Assembly (NCBI GenBank): GCA_009829735.1
Contig: CM020620.1
Span: 27,126,951 to 27,190,950 of the forward strand
Source of the DNA: Pyropia yezoensis
Taxonomy: Eukaryota > Rhodophyta > Bangiophyceae > Bangiales > Bangiaceae
DNA length: 64,000 bases
Direction of reading: 5' to 3'
Shown here: positions 39,040-49,865 of the stretch, in pieces
How the letters are laid out: the number at the start of each line of letters is the position of its first letter
Numbering within the stretch: the stretch's first letter is position 1
Position numbers and translations under genes: made by a program
Notes under the pieces: model-generated
The model's database searches: none
The model's input: only the letters and a program-made list of their open reading frames with translations
What the model was told of the DNA's origin: nothing

Positions 39040-40746
39040 ATGGACTCGGAAGACCACACGGGTGACCAGGCCAACGTCGTCGGCGGCATCCAGAACCTGC
39101 AGCCGTTTATGCATAGCATAGCCGAGTCATCCCTCAACACGGCTCAACGGGGCATAGTCGCGTCCATGCGCGCCCTGGAGAGCGAGTGGACGGCGCAGAC
39201 CACGCCAGCGGAGCTCAAGGAGTCCATGGCGGAGACATTCCCCCCGTCCGTCCTGTTCAGCCCCGACGTGGCCTTCATGCCCGTCATCTACCGTGAGATC
39301 CGGAAGCGGCTGGACCGCTTTGGCGCCATGCTGGGGGTCCACAGCACGCGACGCATCCCTACGCTCCTGGCCGACCGGCTGTACCAGCCGGGGCCGGAGC
39401 AGGACATGGCGATGGAGCTTGCCACCAACATTATCCATGGGAGGGTCCGCGGGTCCGTCTCGGCCGAAGGTGCGGCCGACACCAGCGTTGGATCGGGCGC
39501 GGCGGGTACAGCGAGCACAGCGTACGCCGTATCCACCCCCTACGACCGCCTGTCGTACAACATTTCGCAGCGCTACCGCGACGCGGCGAGCAAGTTCAGT
39601 GGCGAGCCCGACCAGGTTTGGCCCGAGTTTGTGCAGGACTACCAGCTGATGGCCCGTGACAACCACCTGTCCGTGGAGCAGCGCTACCCGTATCTCCACT
39701 ACGTACTGGCCGGCGACGCCAAACGATTCTACCTCAACACGGTCCAGGGCCACGCCACCAGCTCCACGGAGGCCGTCGCCATGATTGAGGCGGAGTACAA
39801 CTCCGCCGCTAAGCAGATGCAGGTCAAGAACACGCTGAGCAACCACAAGCTTAGCGCCATGGTGTCAGCCGGCAAGGATGTCAAAACCGCCCTGGCGGAC
39901 ACGTACAAGATGATTGTGCGCCTTTCTCCGCTGGTGCCGCAGGCGTACCGCTCGGACGCCAACAAGCTCGACTTCCTCCGGTCAGCGGTCCTCGGCTACC
40001 CTTGGGCCAACAGCTCGCTGCGCAAGCTAAACGCCGGCAACATCACGTTCCAGCAACTCTACACGGACCTTCAGTCATCTTTGCAACTGCACGAGGAGGC
40101 GTCCGAGGCGGCTGTGGCTAACGGTATTCAGGTGCCCACCGCCGCTGTGAACTACGTGCCGCGCGCCCTGAACGCGGACGTCTTATACGCCGGCCAGGGT
40201 GTTTAAGGTCGTCCCAACCGCAATGTATGGGCGACGCAGCCCCGCGTGCAAGCGCCGCCGCAGGTACAGCGCGTTGGACCTGCCCCTTCCCTGCGGTTTG
40301 ACCCCCTCACTATCTCTGGGTGTTTTAACTGCGACAACCCTGGTCACACCATGCGCGACTGCCGGGCTCCCGTCAACACCACCCTAGCTGCTAAGCGAAA
40401 GATGGAGTACTGGTCCAAGAAACACGTCGGCAAGCCCGTGGGCGCCGCCATCCTGTTCCAACTCTGCCGCCAACTGGACGCGCTGGTTGGACCGGACGGC
40501 GGGCTCCACTCGACAAGCAACCCACCGGACATCCAGCTCCTGGAGGAGGACGGGGACGAGGCGACGCTCTTCCGCACCTGGGGAGCGGAAGTAGAGGGGA
40601 GCACCAATCCGAGCGGCCAGCCCTCCGGCGCGGCCTCGTCGGCTGACCTTGCTCCCCACGGCGCCACGCTGGGTCAGCGGCTGCTCGGCAGTGGCTCCAC
40701 GCTGCCTGCCCCGCAGAAGGGCACGCTTTTTCTGACGGGGAAGTAA
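39040..40746 (+). pseudogene. gag: copia Gag with in-frame TAA before the zinc knuckle
   Basis: The ATG at 39040 opens 388 codons that end at a TAA (40204-40206). The same frame then runs open to 40746. The first part is capsid-like, all-helical (SYNISQRYRDAASKFSGEPD; WPEFVQDYQLMARDNHLSVE; LNTVQGHATSSTEAVAMIEA). The CCHC knuckle CFNCDNPGHTMRDC lies after the stop at 40321-40362. Capsid and nucleocapsid are therefore separated by a single stop codon in one frame. Either a nonsense mutation in an otherwise intact young copy, or programmed readthrough. Everything else in the frame is intact. Confidence 0.85.
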
Positions 40747-40859
40747 ATCGTCGATAATTCCCCTGTACTAGACGACCGGCCCCTCCCTGGGAGCAGGACC
40801 CGGCTGCCTTGGAGTGCCTCCTGGTGTCAAACCCAGACCAGGTCTTTCTAGGTGCCTGC

Positions 40860-43800
40860 ATGGACACAGGGGCGACCAAAACCGTCATCGGGCTGCCCCA
40901 AGCCAAAGCTTATGCACGATTGCTTGGCGTCAACTACGCCCCTGAACCGACTGCGCGGAAGCGGTTCCTGTTTGGCGGGGTGGCCCACCCATCCCTGGGG
41001 ACCATCCGCGTGAATGTTCCTATTGCCTCTGAGTTTTATGCATCCCTGGACGTCGACATCGTTGACTTGGACGTCCCGTTCCTGTTTGGTTTGGAAACCC
41101 TGGACGAGCTAGCGCTGTACGTCAACAATGTTGAAGAGCGGCTCAAGTGTGACCGGCGGGGCATTCGGACCCCGCTGACGCGCAAGAATAAGCACATCTT
41201 CCTCGAATGGGATGAGAAGGCACACTACACTACGACGGAGCTGGGGCGGCTGCACCGCCATTTTGTGCACCCCCCTGCCGACCGGCTCGCGGCCATCCTG
41301 CGTCGCGCGGGTGACCCTAACGTAGAACAGGGGACCCGAGCCCAGCTGACCGAACTGACCAAGCAATGCGACATCTGTCAGCGGCTTGCGCGCCAGCCCG
41401 GCCGCTTTCGCGTGACGCTGCCGCCAGACGACGTGGTGTTCAACAGGACGGTCCTGCTCGACGTCATGTACCTGGACCGCCGCTCACTACTGCAAATCAT
41501 TGACAAGGACACCCTGTTTAGCGCTGCCTGCTTCCTAAACGGGGAGACGGTCGAGGCTGTGTGGCAGGCGCACCTGGACTCGTGGGTGTGCCGATATATC
41601 GGCCACGCTGAGGCTATGCACATCGACGCCGCGCCGCAATTTCGGTCCGCGGCGTGGCAGGCACTGGCGCAGTCGGCCGGTACGCGCCTTATCAACTCTG
41701 GCGTTGAGTCACACAACGCACTGGGAAGCGGCGAAAGGTACCACGAGTACTTGCGCAACATTTACCGCCGCGTCCGATCCGAGCACGGTGGCCTGTCACA
41801 AGAGTCAGCGCTCATCCTGGCGTGCCATGCCATGAACTCCACGGCGGGCACGAACGGGCTAATCCCGACGCTGCTCGTGTTTGGCGTGATTCCCAGGATG
41901 CCTGTTGCCCCACTACGGCTGCCGGTCCAACGCGACCGCGTCCAAGCAATGGTCACGGCAAGGGCGGAAGTGCTGGCCAACATCTCGCGGACACGCCTAC
42001 GCACCGCACTAGCAGCTCCCGTCCCGGCTGCGGCCGACCGCGACGTCCACCCTGGGATGAAGGTGCTAGTCTACAGGGAGCCGCCGGCCAACGAGTGGGT
42101 CGGCCCCTACACCGACGTCTCCCAAGCTGACAAGATGGTCAGCCTGGCCGTGGACGGGCAGGCAAAGCTGTTTAGCATAGACAAGGTCAAGGAGTACCTA
42201 CCCCCCGCACCGTCCCAGCCGGTGCCCCCCAACGTGCCGACCCCGCCGGCGGTGCCAAACACGACGCCCGTGCCACCGACTGTGGTCGAGACTCCGTCCT
42301 CGCCGGCGCCGGCTACGGCCCCTACGTCGAGCCAACCCCGCCTCGATGACGTCGCCGACCCCGTGCTGGCTCCACCGCCGTGGACTTTGCCAACTCCCGC
42401 TACCAGCGAGACGGGCAGCAATGGGCGGCAACCGCCCGGTGCTGCTGCAGCCTCGCCCGGTCTGGGCGAGGCGTTCTCTGCGACCGTGGACCTGCGCGCC
42501 CCCCGGCTCCTGTCTCGCCCAACGGCAAACGTACGCGGGCCAAGGGCACGCTGCTGTCCGGCGGCTCCGGTCATCCCCAGCCAGCATGACGTACTCATCA
42601 CGAAGGTCATCCCAGCCGGCGACCCGCGCCTTAAGACCGCGCGCTTCCAAGAGGCGGCGATCAAGGAAGTCGGCGGGCTCCGCGACCGTGGCACGTTCCA
42701 GGTGGTCAAGCTGGTGGACTTGCCAAAGGGGGCCAACATCATCTCTGGGCGGTTTGTCTACACTTTAAAGCAAGTCGGCACGCCGGACGAGTTCCCGAAG
42801 GCGCGGTTCGTTGCCCAAGGCCACGGAGACAAGGCCAAGGACTTTGTTGTACACAACCTCGCCGTCTTACGTCAACGCTCGACCCGAATGCTGGTATCGA
42901 CGTCGGCCATCCTCAACTTCAGGTTATACCTGCACGACATCACGCAGGCGTATCTACAGAGCCAAAAGGGCTTCACGAGGGATCTTTACCTACGCCCACG
43001 CGCAGAAGACCGCCATCTCTTTGATCTTGCGGAGGATGAGGTGTTGCTACTAGTGCTCCCCCTGTACGGCATCTGTGATGCCGGTGACTATTGGCATGTC
43101 ACCCTCACCTCGCACATCGAAGAGGATCTGGGCATGGTGCCGCTGGTGTCCGACCCGGCCCTGTACGCCAAGCGGGACACCAACGGCAAACTGCTTGGCC
43201 TGCTCGGTGCCTACGTTGACGACTGTTTGATGGGTGGCAACCGGCAGTTCCAGCAGATAACGGAGCTGACCCTAAGGCGCTTTGAGGGCAAGCCGCGAAA
43301 GCTGGACGGGGCGGACTTCGTCGGCGTGGAGTTTGCCACGCACGCCGAGCCGACCCCCCACTTCTCGCTTGGGCAGGTCGCCTACATCGACTACCTCAAT
43401 GCCCTGCCCACGACGGCGTCCTTTTCGGAGTTCGCCTCGGCGCGCGCCAGCGCCGCCTGGCTCGCCAAAACAAGGCCAGACCTCTGCTGCGGCCTAAACC
43501 AGGCAGCACAAGTGAGTGAGGCGAACTTCTTGCCCACGGACGTCAGGGCCCTGAATGCGGTCGTGGGCAAGGCCAAGAGTAGACGGGATCTGGTGCTGAA
43601 CTACCGGCGGCTCGACCGTGCCAGCCTGCGACTCCATGTCTACGCCGACGCGTCGTTTGCTACCAACAAGGACCAGTCGTCGCAGATCGGCTACATCATA
43701 CTACTGTGCGATGCATCCGAGCGAACCCACGTGTTGGCCTTCACGAGCCGGAAGAGCAAGCGGGTGGTACGGTCCATCATGGCGGGGGAGGTCTACGCCT

Positions 43801-44174
43801 TCTCCGCCGCCCTGGACGAGGCCTACATCACCCGCTACGACCTAGAGAGCCTCTACGAGCGGCATATCCCCATCACTATGCACACCGACTCCAAGCAGCT
43901 GTTCGACGTTGTTACTCGCGGGTCCCACCCTACCGAGAAGCGCTTAATGATCGACGTCGCCGCGGCGCGGCAGGCCTACAAACGACACGACCTGGCCGAG
44001 GTAGCACTGGTCACCAGCGAGCACAACGTCGCTGACGGCCTGACCAAGCCGCGTACCTGCACGGCGCTGGACTACATGCTCAAGGCGGGGGTCGACTCGA
44101 CCCCCCTTAAGCAATGGGTGACCCGTACGGGTCTCTGTCCCCCGCGTCCGACCACGGGGCCTGGGGCAGTGTGA
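40860..44174 (+). CDS. pol: copia Pol (PR-IN-RT-RH)
   Basis: 1104 codons from the first in-frame ATG at 40860. The frame is open from 40758 but has no earlier ATG, so the N-terminus may start in the Gag frame by a shift. The protease active site DTGATKTVIG follows the ATG at once. The integrase zinc finger (LHRHFVHPPADRL...CDICQR) is at ~130-177, and core acids are in DVMYLDRRS, HIDAAPQF and ESHNALGSGERY. RT starts near 600 (IKEVGGLRDRGTFQVVKLVD) with YVDDCLMGG at ~784. RNase H follows (LHVYADASFATNKDQSSQIG; GEVYAFSAALDEAY; HTDSKQLFD), ending in SEHNVADGLTKPR. The domain order and YVDD identify Ty1/copia. No internal stops. Confidence 0.93.
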   Translation: MDTGATKTVIGLPQAKAYARLLGVNYAPEPTARKRFLFGGVAHPSLGTIRVNVPIASEFYASLDVDIVDLDVPFLFGLETLDELALYVNNVEERLKCDRRGIRTPLTRKNKHIFLEWDEKAHYTTTELGRLHRHFVHPPADRLAAILRRAGDPNVEQGTRAQLTELTKQCDICQRLARQPGRFRVTLPPDDVVFNRTVLLDVMYLDRRSLLQIIDKDTLFSAACFLNGETVEAVWQAHLDSWVCRYIGHAEAMHIDAAPQFRSAAWQALAQSAGTRLINSGVESHNALGSGERYHEYLRNIYRRVRSEHGGLSQESALILACHAMNSTAGTNGLIPTLLVFGVIPRMPVAPLRLPVQRDRVQAMVTARAEVLANISRTRLRTALAAPVPAAADRDVHPGMKVLVYREPPANEWVGPYTDVSQADKMVSLAVDGQAKLFSIDKVKEYLPPAPSQPVPPNVPTPPAVPNTTPVPPTVVETPSSPAPATAPTSSQPRLDDVADPVLAPPPWTLPTPATSETGSNGRQPPGAAAASPGLGEAFSATVDLRAPRLLSRPTANVRGPRARCCPAAPVIPSQHDVLITKVIPAGDPRLKTARFQEAAIKEVGGLRDRGTFQVVKLVDLPKGANIISGRFVYTLKQVGTPDEFPKARFVAQGHGDKAKDFVVHNLAVLRQRSTRMLVSTSAILNFRLYLHDITQAYLQSQKGFTRDLYLRPRAEDRHLFDLAEDEVLLLVLPLYGICDAGDYWHVTLTSHIEEDLGMVPLVSDPALYAKRDTNGKLLGLLGAYVDDCLMGGNRQFQQITELTLRRFEGKPRKLDGADFVGVEFATHAEPTPHFSLGQVAYIDYLNALPTTASFSEFASARASAAWLAKTRPDLCCGLNQAAQVSEANFLPTDVRALNAVVGKAKSRRDLVLNYRRLDRASLRLHVYADASFATNKDQSSQIGYIILLCDASERTHVLAFTSRKSKRVVRSIMAGEVYAFSAALDEAYITRYDLESLYERHIPITMHTDSKQLFDVVTRGSHPTEKRLMIDVAAARQAYKRHDLAEVALVTSEHNVADGLTKPRTCTALDYMLKAGVDSTPLKQWVTRTGLCPPRPTTGPGAV

Positions 44175-44697
44175 CTTCGCTCTCCCCTCTCGTGCCCGGG
44201 GCTGGCCAATGTACAAGGTCGCCCCCCCCATTCCCCCCGTCACATATGTACCATGTGACGGGAGGCAGATGATGGTTTGCACTTCTGGCTGGCGCCAACC
44301 CAGATATTGATGGACGTGGCCGGCCGCTGGGGACGTGGTGGTCCGTTGGCCGCACCGGGGCGCGGCGGCACGAGCAAGCGCCGCGGCACACCCGAGTGGG
44401 GCACCCACGGTGGCGGATGCCCCCCTGGCCCCTCCCGGGAGTGGACCGGGATGGGGGGCACGTGCGCGTGGCCGTATGGCCACGCGCATGGGAGTGGCTT
44501 GCGTGCAGTGAGTGTGAGAGGAGTGCCTTAAGGGAGCGCCACACCGTCCAGACGGGTCGGCCTTGCTCCCGCTCGCTGCCTTTGTATTCTCAAGTAAACC
44601 TGCTTTTTGGAAGTAGGTTGCACGGTCGCCCACGTGACCGGAGGATACCGGGCCGCTGCGCTTCACCTCTGATGCTTCACACCCCATACCTGGCACA
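44170..44697 (+). repeat. 3' LTR of the copia element
   Basis: 528 bp, ~99% identical to the 5' LTR. Preceded by cctggggcag, a weak polypurine tract. The Pol stop overlaps the first bases of the LTR. Confidence 0.95.
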
Positions 44698-44702
44698 GCT
44701 GG

Positions 44703-45162
44703 GGGGGCGTTAAGGGGAAGCGCGACCTCCATCCGCAATGTAATCTGCTCTTCTGATGGCGGGCCCCCGTTTACAGCCCGCAGCCGCTGCCCCAGCTGCT
44801 TCCCCGGCCGCCGCCTCCGGCTGCGGCCGCCCCCGGCGCACCCGCGGGCCCGCCTTCGCCACAGGTCGCGTCATCGCCCCCGCCACCACCGCCGCCGCCA
44901 CGGTTAACCCCACCGCCCCCACCGCCCCACTCGGGCGCGCCACCCCATTGCTACGACCAGCCTCAGCTGCCCCGAGGCTGCCACCAGAGCGTCTCCGCCG
45001 CTGCCGCGCCGCAATGGCAGCGCCGCGGCTGGACAGTGGGCGCTGCGGCCGTCAGCCTCATTTCTCCTCTCCCTCGGGCCACGGGTGGGGTGAAGTTCGT
45101 GGGTGGAAGGGGAGGGGGAGTAGAACGTCGGAACGTCCAATAACGAGTCATCCCCTTTGTCA
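44703..45162. other. unassigned GC-rich spacer
   Basis: An open plus-strand frame from 44756 gives an Ala/Pro/Arg-rich sequence that runs into the first MITE. No motif is seen, and I do not support a gene. Confidence 0.45.
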
Positions 45163-45285
45163 TATTGTGCGTCCCGTAAATAGTGGACGTGCACGGGTCT
45201 TGCAGTGTGGGTTTGATTGGTCCAGTGGCCGATATTCGACATGATCACGACACGAGCACGTCCACTTTGTATGGGACGCACTATA
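45163..45285 (+). mobile_element. MITE copy 1 (~123 bp, TA-flanked, inverted termini)
   Basis: Starts tattgtgcgtcccgtaaa and ends gtatgggacgcactata, the termini being inverted copies. The interior gtgggtttgattggtccagtggccga is shared with the other two copies. The TA at each end fits a Tc1/mariner (Stowaway)-type target. Not coding. Confidence 0.85.
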
Positions 45286-45993
45286 ACCTGCGAGCACATG
45301 CGCGCCTCGTGAGCACCGCCAGAAAAGAGCATTCTAGCATTAAGCCCTCCTCAAAGGCCTAGCTGTCCTGTTTGCAAAGTCGACCACTTTCCAAAATGTT
45401 GACCACACCAGGGTCTCCTGGGGGCCCCGAGGAGGCAGACTCGTGACCGCAGTATTTTCATTTCTTTTTGTCTGCTACTTCCAAGTCAAGAACAAGAGAA
45501 GCACACAATGCCTGGGCATCAGGCCTTCCAGCAATGGATACAAATAGACGTTGTTATTTTTCTTGTCATGCATCTAGACATGAGCCTCAACTCTCTTTTT
45601 GCTGTGCTTTTTTCTCTGCTACAGAGTGTATTTTTCTCGGAGACATACGGCAACCTTGTAGCATTTAAGGGGTGGTCGGGCCACACTCAGCAAGAATGAT
45701 TCGCTTGCAGCGCACCGCAGCCCGCGACGGTGAGCAGATCGGGCGCCCCCATTGGCCCCAAGACGTGGTGGACATTAGTGAGCAGATAACTGACCGTACT
45801 TTTGCCTTCTCTCCTCACAGCTCAGAGAGAATAAGAGCACTCAGAAGATATGAAATATCATCTGACTCCCCTCAGTTTCCTCTACAAAGTGGTACGTCGT
45901 GCATCTCATGCAGTACACAGAGACCAAGGATCTCATCGAGAATGGTCGACATTTGAACCAGACTGGCTAGCACGTGCTCGCACAGCTTGCGAG

Positions 45994-46116
45994 TATTGTG
46001 CGTCCCGTAAAAATAGGACGTGCACGGGTCGTGCAGTGTGGGTTTGATTGGTCCAGTGGCCGACATTTGACATGATCACGACACGAGCACGTCCACTTTT
46101 TACGGGACGCACTATA
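45994..46116 (+). mobile_element. MITE copy 2, same orientation as copy 1
   Basis: Same length and termini, tattgtgcgtcccgtaaaaa ... tttttacgggacgcactata. It has a more perfect inverted repeat than copy 1, plus an inner inverted pair ggacgtgcacgg / gagcacgtcc. Confidence 0.88.
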
Positions 46117-46408
46117 CCCTTTCTTCTTGATGTTCGAGACGATAGGGTGGGGCGGAGCCGCTGGACAAGGAACGAGAGGGTGGGCGGGCTGAGAGGCAGT
46201 ATCGAGTGGGGATGTTTGTCGGGCCAAGATGCCTGGGGTGGGAAACAGTTGCGCGGTCAAGAACCCCCTTCGCAGACCGCAGCGTGACGGCAAGACCACC
46301 ACCCCCCCCCCCCCCGTCCACCCTTCAACTGGCAGAAAGGCCACCACCCCCCCTCCCCACTGCCGGCCACTCAGTTGGCACAGTGGCTTGTCCACCAGTC
46401 TGGCCAAG

Positions 46409-46531
46409 TATAGTGCGTCCCGTAAAAAGCGGACGTGCTCGTGTCGTGATCATGTCAAATATCGGCCACTGGACCAATCAAACCCACACTGCACGACCCG
46501 TGCACGTCCACTTTTTGCGGGACGCACAATA
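46409..46531 (-). mobile_element. MITE copy 3, opposite orientation
   Basis: The reverse complement matches copies 1 and 2 across its whole length (tatagtgcgtcccgtaaaaa ... tttttgcgggacgcacaata). Copies 2 and 3 face each other ~290 bp apart. Confidence 0.88.
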
Positions 46532-49521
46532 TGTAGATAGGTTGATATCTGGATGGGAATGTGGACGACGCGCGCGATTTAAGTCAAGGCACTCGCACGA
46601 ATTGCCGTCGCAAGAAATCGACACATGACCCAAATACACGTGAGAGCAAGTGTTCAGATGAACTACGAAAGGCCCAAGGATGCGAGTGATGCGATCCTGG
46701 GATCTCTGGAAAACAGCCAGTGCCCACGTTTCCCATCCGCTAGAAGCGTACAGCCCAGGAAGAGCACTCACGAACGCCTGGTGGGTCCTACTGTATGAAT
46801 GGTGGCTTTGCGATCGTAACTCAAGACAGCAGCCAATCGTTGGGGGCAGCCAGTCAATACCTACGCATGAGCAGAAACTCTGGGAGCTGCTTCACGCCAA
46901 CCAAAAGGTGTCACAGTGAGAACCCTTGGCAAAAGGCCCGGTTGCTGTCACAGCGTGAAGCACGGAAGGAGCAACAATGGAGGCCGGCTGTTTGAGATTT
47001 GGCGTGCATATCTAGGCCCATCAGGAGGCACTTGCGACAGAAGTCGAGGCCACAGGGTGCCCCTGTCACGAGTGACGGATATGAAGTCGCTTTCGCTGAC
47101 GCAAGAAGCCAGCAGAGCGTCACACCGCACTTCAATCGGAGTAACAGCCCACTCAAGCAGCGAGGCTAATAAAAGAACAATTTGCTGACGACAACGTGAT
47201 ACGCGTGCCGAACGCCGAACTCTCTTTCGGCTTCCGAGTTCATGAAGCACTCATGACCCGCATCGAGCTCTTCACTGTCGGTCTAGTTTGGGAGAGGCAG
47301 CGGGGGGGCTTCCACAGAAGTGCTACCACTTTCTCTTCGAGAGCATGTGACAGACATGGGGTGTGCACGCTGACTTGAAACAAATGGAATAAGCTCCAAG
47401 TTCACTCCCTAATCCCATGGAAAGTGCCGACTGCACTCGCCGCGGTGAAGCGAGTGAGCCCGCGCGGGGCTCGCCTCACCGACGGGCGCCCTCACTACCT
47501 CCCGGTCACGGTGCACCCAGAGCACCAACGCACCGAGCGGGGAGGGAGGTAGGACAACTCCTTGGCACTGGTCGAGAAGAGACGCGAGAATATCCTTTAT
47601 CGTGAGGTCCTCACCCTGCTCGCTGGCCTTGGGACCGCGAAGGACAAGTGCGGAACAATTCGATATTTATGAGGGCTTATGGCGCTCATATCATGATTTT
47701 CGTAGCGTGTTCAAGACACCTAAATTCTCGCTGGACGTCAGCAGAAGAGACTTGACACAAACAATCCCGAATTTCAAACAGCCATGAACTTCATGAAATT
47801 GAGCGACAGACGCTGGAACGACATTTCTTCAACCCACGTTGTTTGGGGGCGATATATCGATCACCTTATATCATGCTTTATATTCATTCAAGCAAAAGTA
47901 CAACCTGGAGGGTAGTAGTAGATCATGTTCGGAAGAACATAATGCGATTATGGACAAGCTCGGTCTGAGGTCATGGGCTCGTCCTGACTCGGCATCCATG
48001 GACTTGCCGACAACGACGCGGGACCGCGCAGTCGGAACGGCTGCCAAGATAAGAAGCGTCGGCAGACTGTGCGAGGCTTTTCCACCACACAGAAGGAGCC
48101 ATCACGACTGGTTTCTACATCTCGAGCCTTCTTTCGACGTCGGCCTGCGAAGGCACTGAAGGGTGGAGACCACCAGAGTTCCGTATCTGAGTGGAAGGAT
48201 CTACACGAGATCTTTCTTGCAACTACATGCTCGGCAGTAACTGTGTAGTTGCCACCATCTTCGGTCGGCCCTTGCTAAGTGTCGGGAAATTACAAGTCAT
48301 CTGAGCTACTCTGGACACTGTCAAGACACGTGAGGAGCACTTCTACGTGAACAAGAACAAAAGCCTTTAGGAGCTTCAAATGACGCTCTCTGCATGAAAG
48401 TGTCTTTCAGGTGCTCTGATGCTTCTTTTTCCAGCCTTCCTTCCGCGCCAAGCTGTGCATATTTACTCCCCAAAGAGTTGCTGCTCCCCGACTTAGTGGG
48501 GGACCAGGACTGAGACTGTCTTCGTTTTTATGCGCACACATTGGTATTGCAGTAGTCACCTATTTTGCGGTTTTGCATGTATACAACTGCACAACAACAG
48601 ATGGCTGCAGCCCCGGCGCCGCGCGGAAACACTCGCGAATTGTATCTCCTGGTCTGGCGTGTCGCCCGTTGGGCAGAGAAATCGACCTCCACGACGGGTC
48701 TGGTGGACCACCCAGTGGCCCAGGCTTGGGCTGAGAGAACCTGTAGAATGCTGGATGTGGCCCTCTAGAATGGGGCGGCAAACGCCCTCACTCCGCCCCC
48801 GCCCCCAGTTGGCCGGAACTCTGTAGCCCCGGGCACAGCTGCGACTGGAGTAGGCTTCCCTCCGGCGCGTGCTCCAGCCCGTGTCCAGGATCTTTTTCTG
48901 CCATGACGGCTACATTTCTGACTTTCATTGCGGCTTCTCATTGGACGTGCCACTAGCAAGCGTTCCACTGTCGATCTCCGTCTGCTCGTGAAGTCGAGAC
49001 AGTGGAGTGCTCGGACATCACGAGTGTAGAGCCCTGCCGGGAGTCTGGTTTTTGGTGCTTCTGTGCAGTCTGCGTCTGAGTTGCGAAGAGGCCTAGGGTG
49101 TCTGACGAAGTTCTGGTACAGCGTCGAAAGTCTGCAACACCCAGAATTGCGCTTCCAGATCGTTTGCCCGTTGTATGCTTGTCCGAGTAATTACAAAAAA
49201 CACGAGCGCACATCAGAGAACAACCAAAAATCCTTCTTTTCCTTGCTTCTAGCCATGGCCCGTACTGGACTCCTTGCTCGCACGGCCGAGGGGCAGCTAG
49301 CTGAGTGTCTGCGGATCAGACGGCGGACGATCGATCGGGGCGTGCAGGTGGCTCCCTCCCCGTTTGTTCGGCGGCTGTGGCAGTTCCGACCTGCTAAGCA
49401 CCTGCTCGTCCCCTTCCCCGTTTTCCACCCACTGGCACCTCGTGCTTTCCGCCGTCTCCCCCTTTGTTCCTCTCTCCAGTCCCCCCTCGCTTTCCCAGTT
49501 ATCCCTGCTGGCAGCCCAGCT
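46532..49521. other. 3 kb without a recognisable gene
   Basis: Near-even base composition, short frames only (up to ~200 codons at 49063-49671, which runs through the copia LTR). No repeats or motifs identified by eye. The composition differs strongly from the GC-rich host genes on the left. Confidence 0.5.
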
Positions 49522-49721
49522 TGTTCCAGTGCAACGATGGCACGATGCCTTTTTTCGTTGTGGACCAAGCTGGTCCCACGCCGTGGCCTTAAAGGCCCAA
49601 ACCGCACCTCAAAGTCCCGACTCGATCGATCGCCCATAGAGCTGGTCCATCCTGCACGCAGATCTAACTGAGCCACGCTGTCCCTCCGCGGGAGCTACGT
49701 CGTCGGTCTGGCGGTACCCCA
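49522..49721 (-). repeat. 3' LTR of the decayed copia element
   Basis: ~200 bp. It shares ttgtggaccaagctggtccc, cttaaaggcccaaaccacacctc-like and tccctccgcgggagctacgt blocks with 53854-54044. Confidence 0.75.
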
Positions 49722-49865
49722 GGGTCGACAATACTCCACGGCAACGGAGCACACGCTTACTCATGCACCCGTGCGTCCGACCACCCTCACCCCCAACACG
49801 TCACAGGAACGGGTGAACGCGTCTCGCGGCAACGCCTTTGTAAGTCCGTCGGCCAGTTGCTCGGC

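Larger units (their letters stand above)
38378..44697 (+). mobile_element. Ty1/copia LTR retrotransposon, 6.3 kb, recent insertion
   Basis: The element is bounded by two 528-bp LTRs (38378-38905 and 44170-44697) starting tgtgac and ending ggcaca. The 5-bp target duplication gctgg is perfect (38373-38377 and 44698-44702). The LTRs differ at about five positions. Order inside is gag, CCHC segment, then protease, integrase, RT, RNase H, the Pseudoviridae (copia) order with integrase before RT. Confidence 0.95.
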
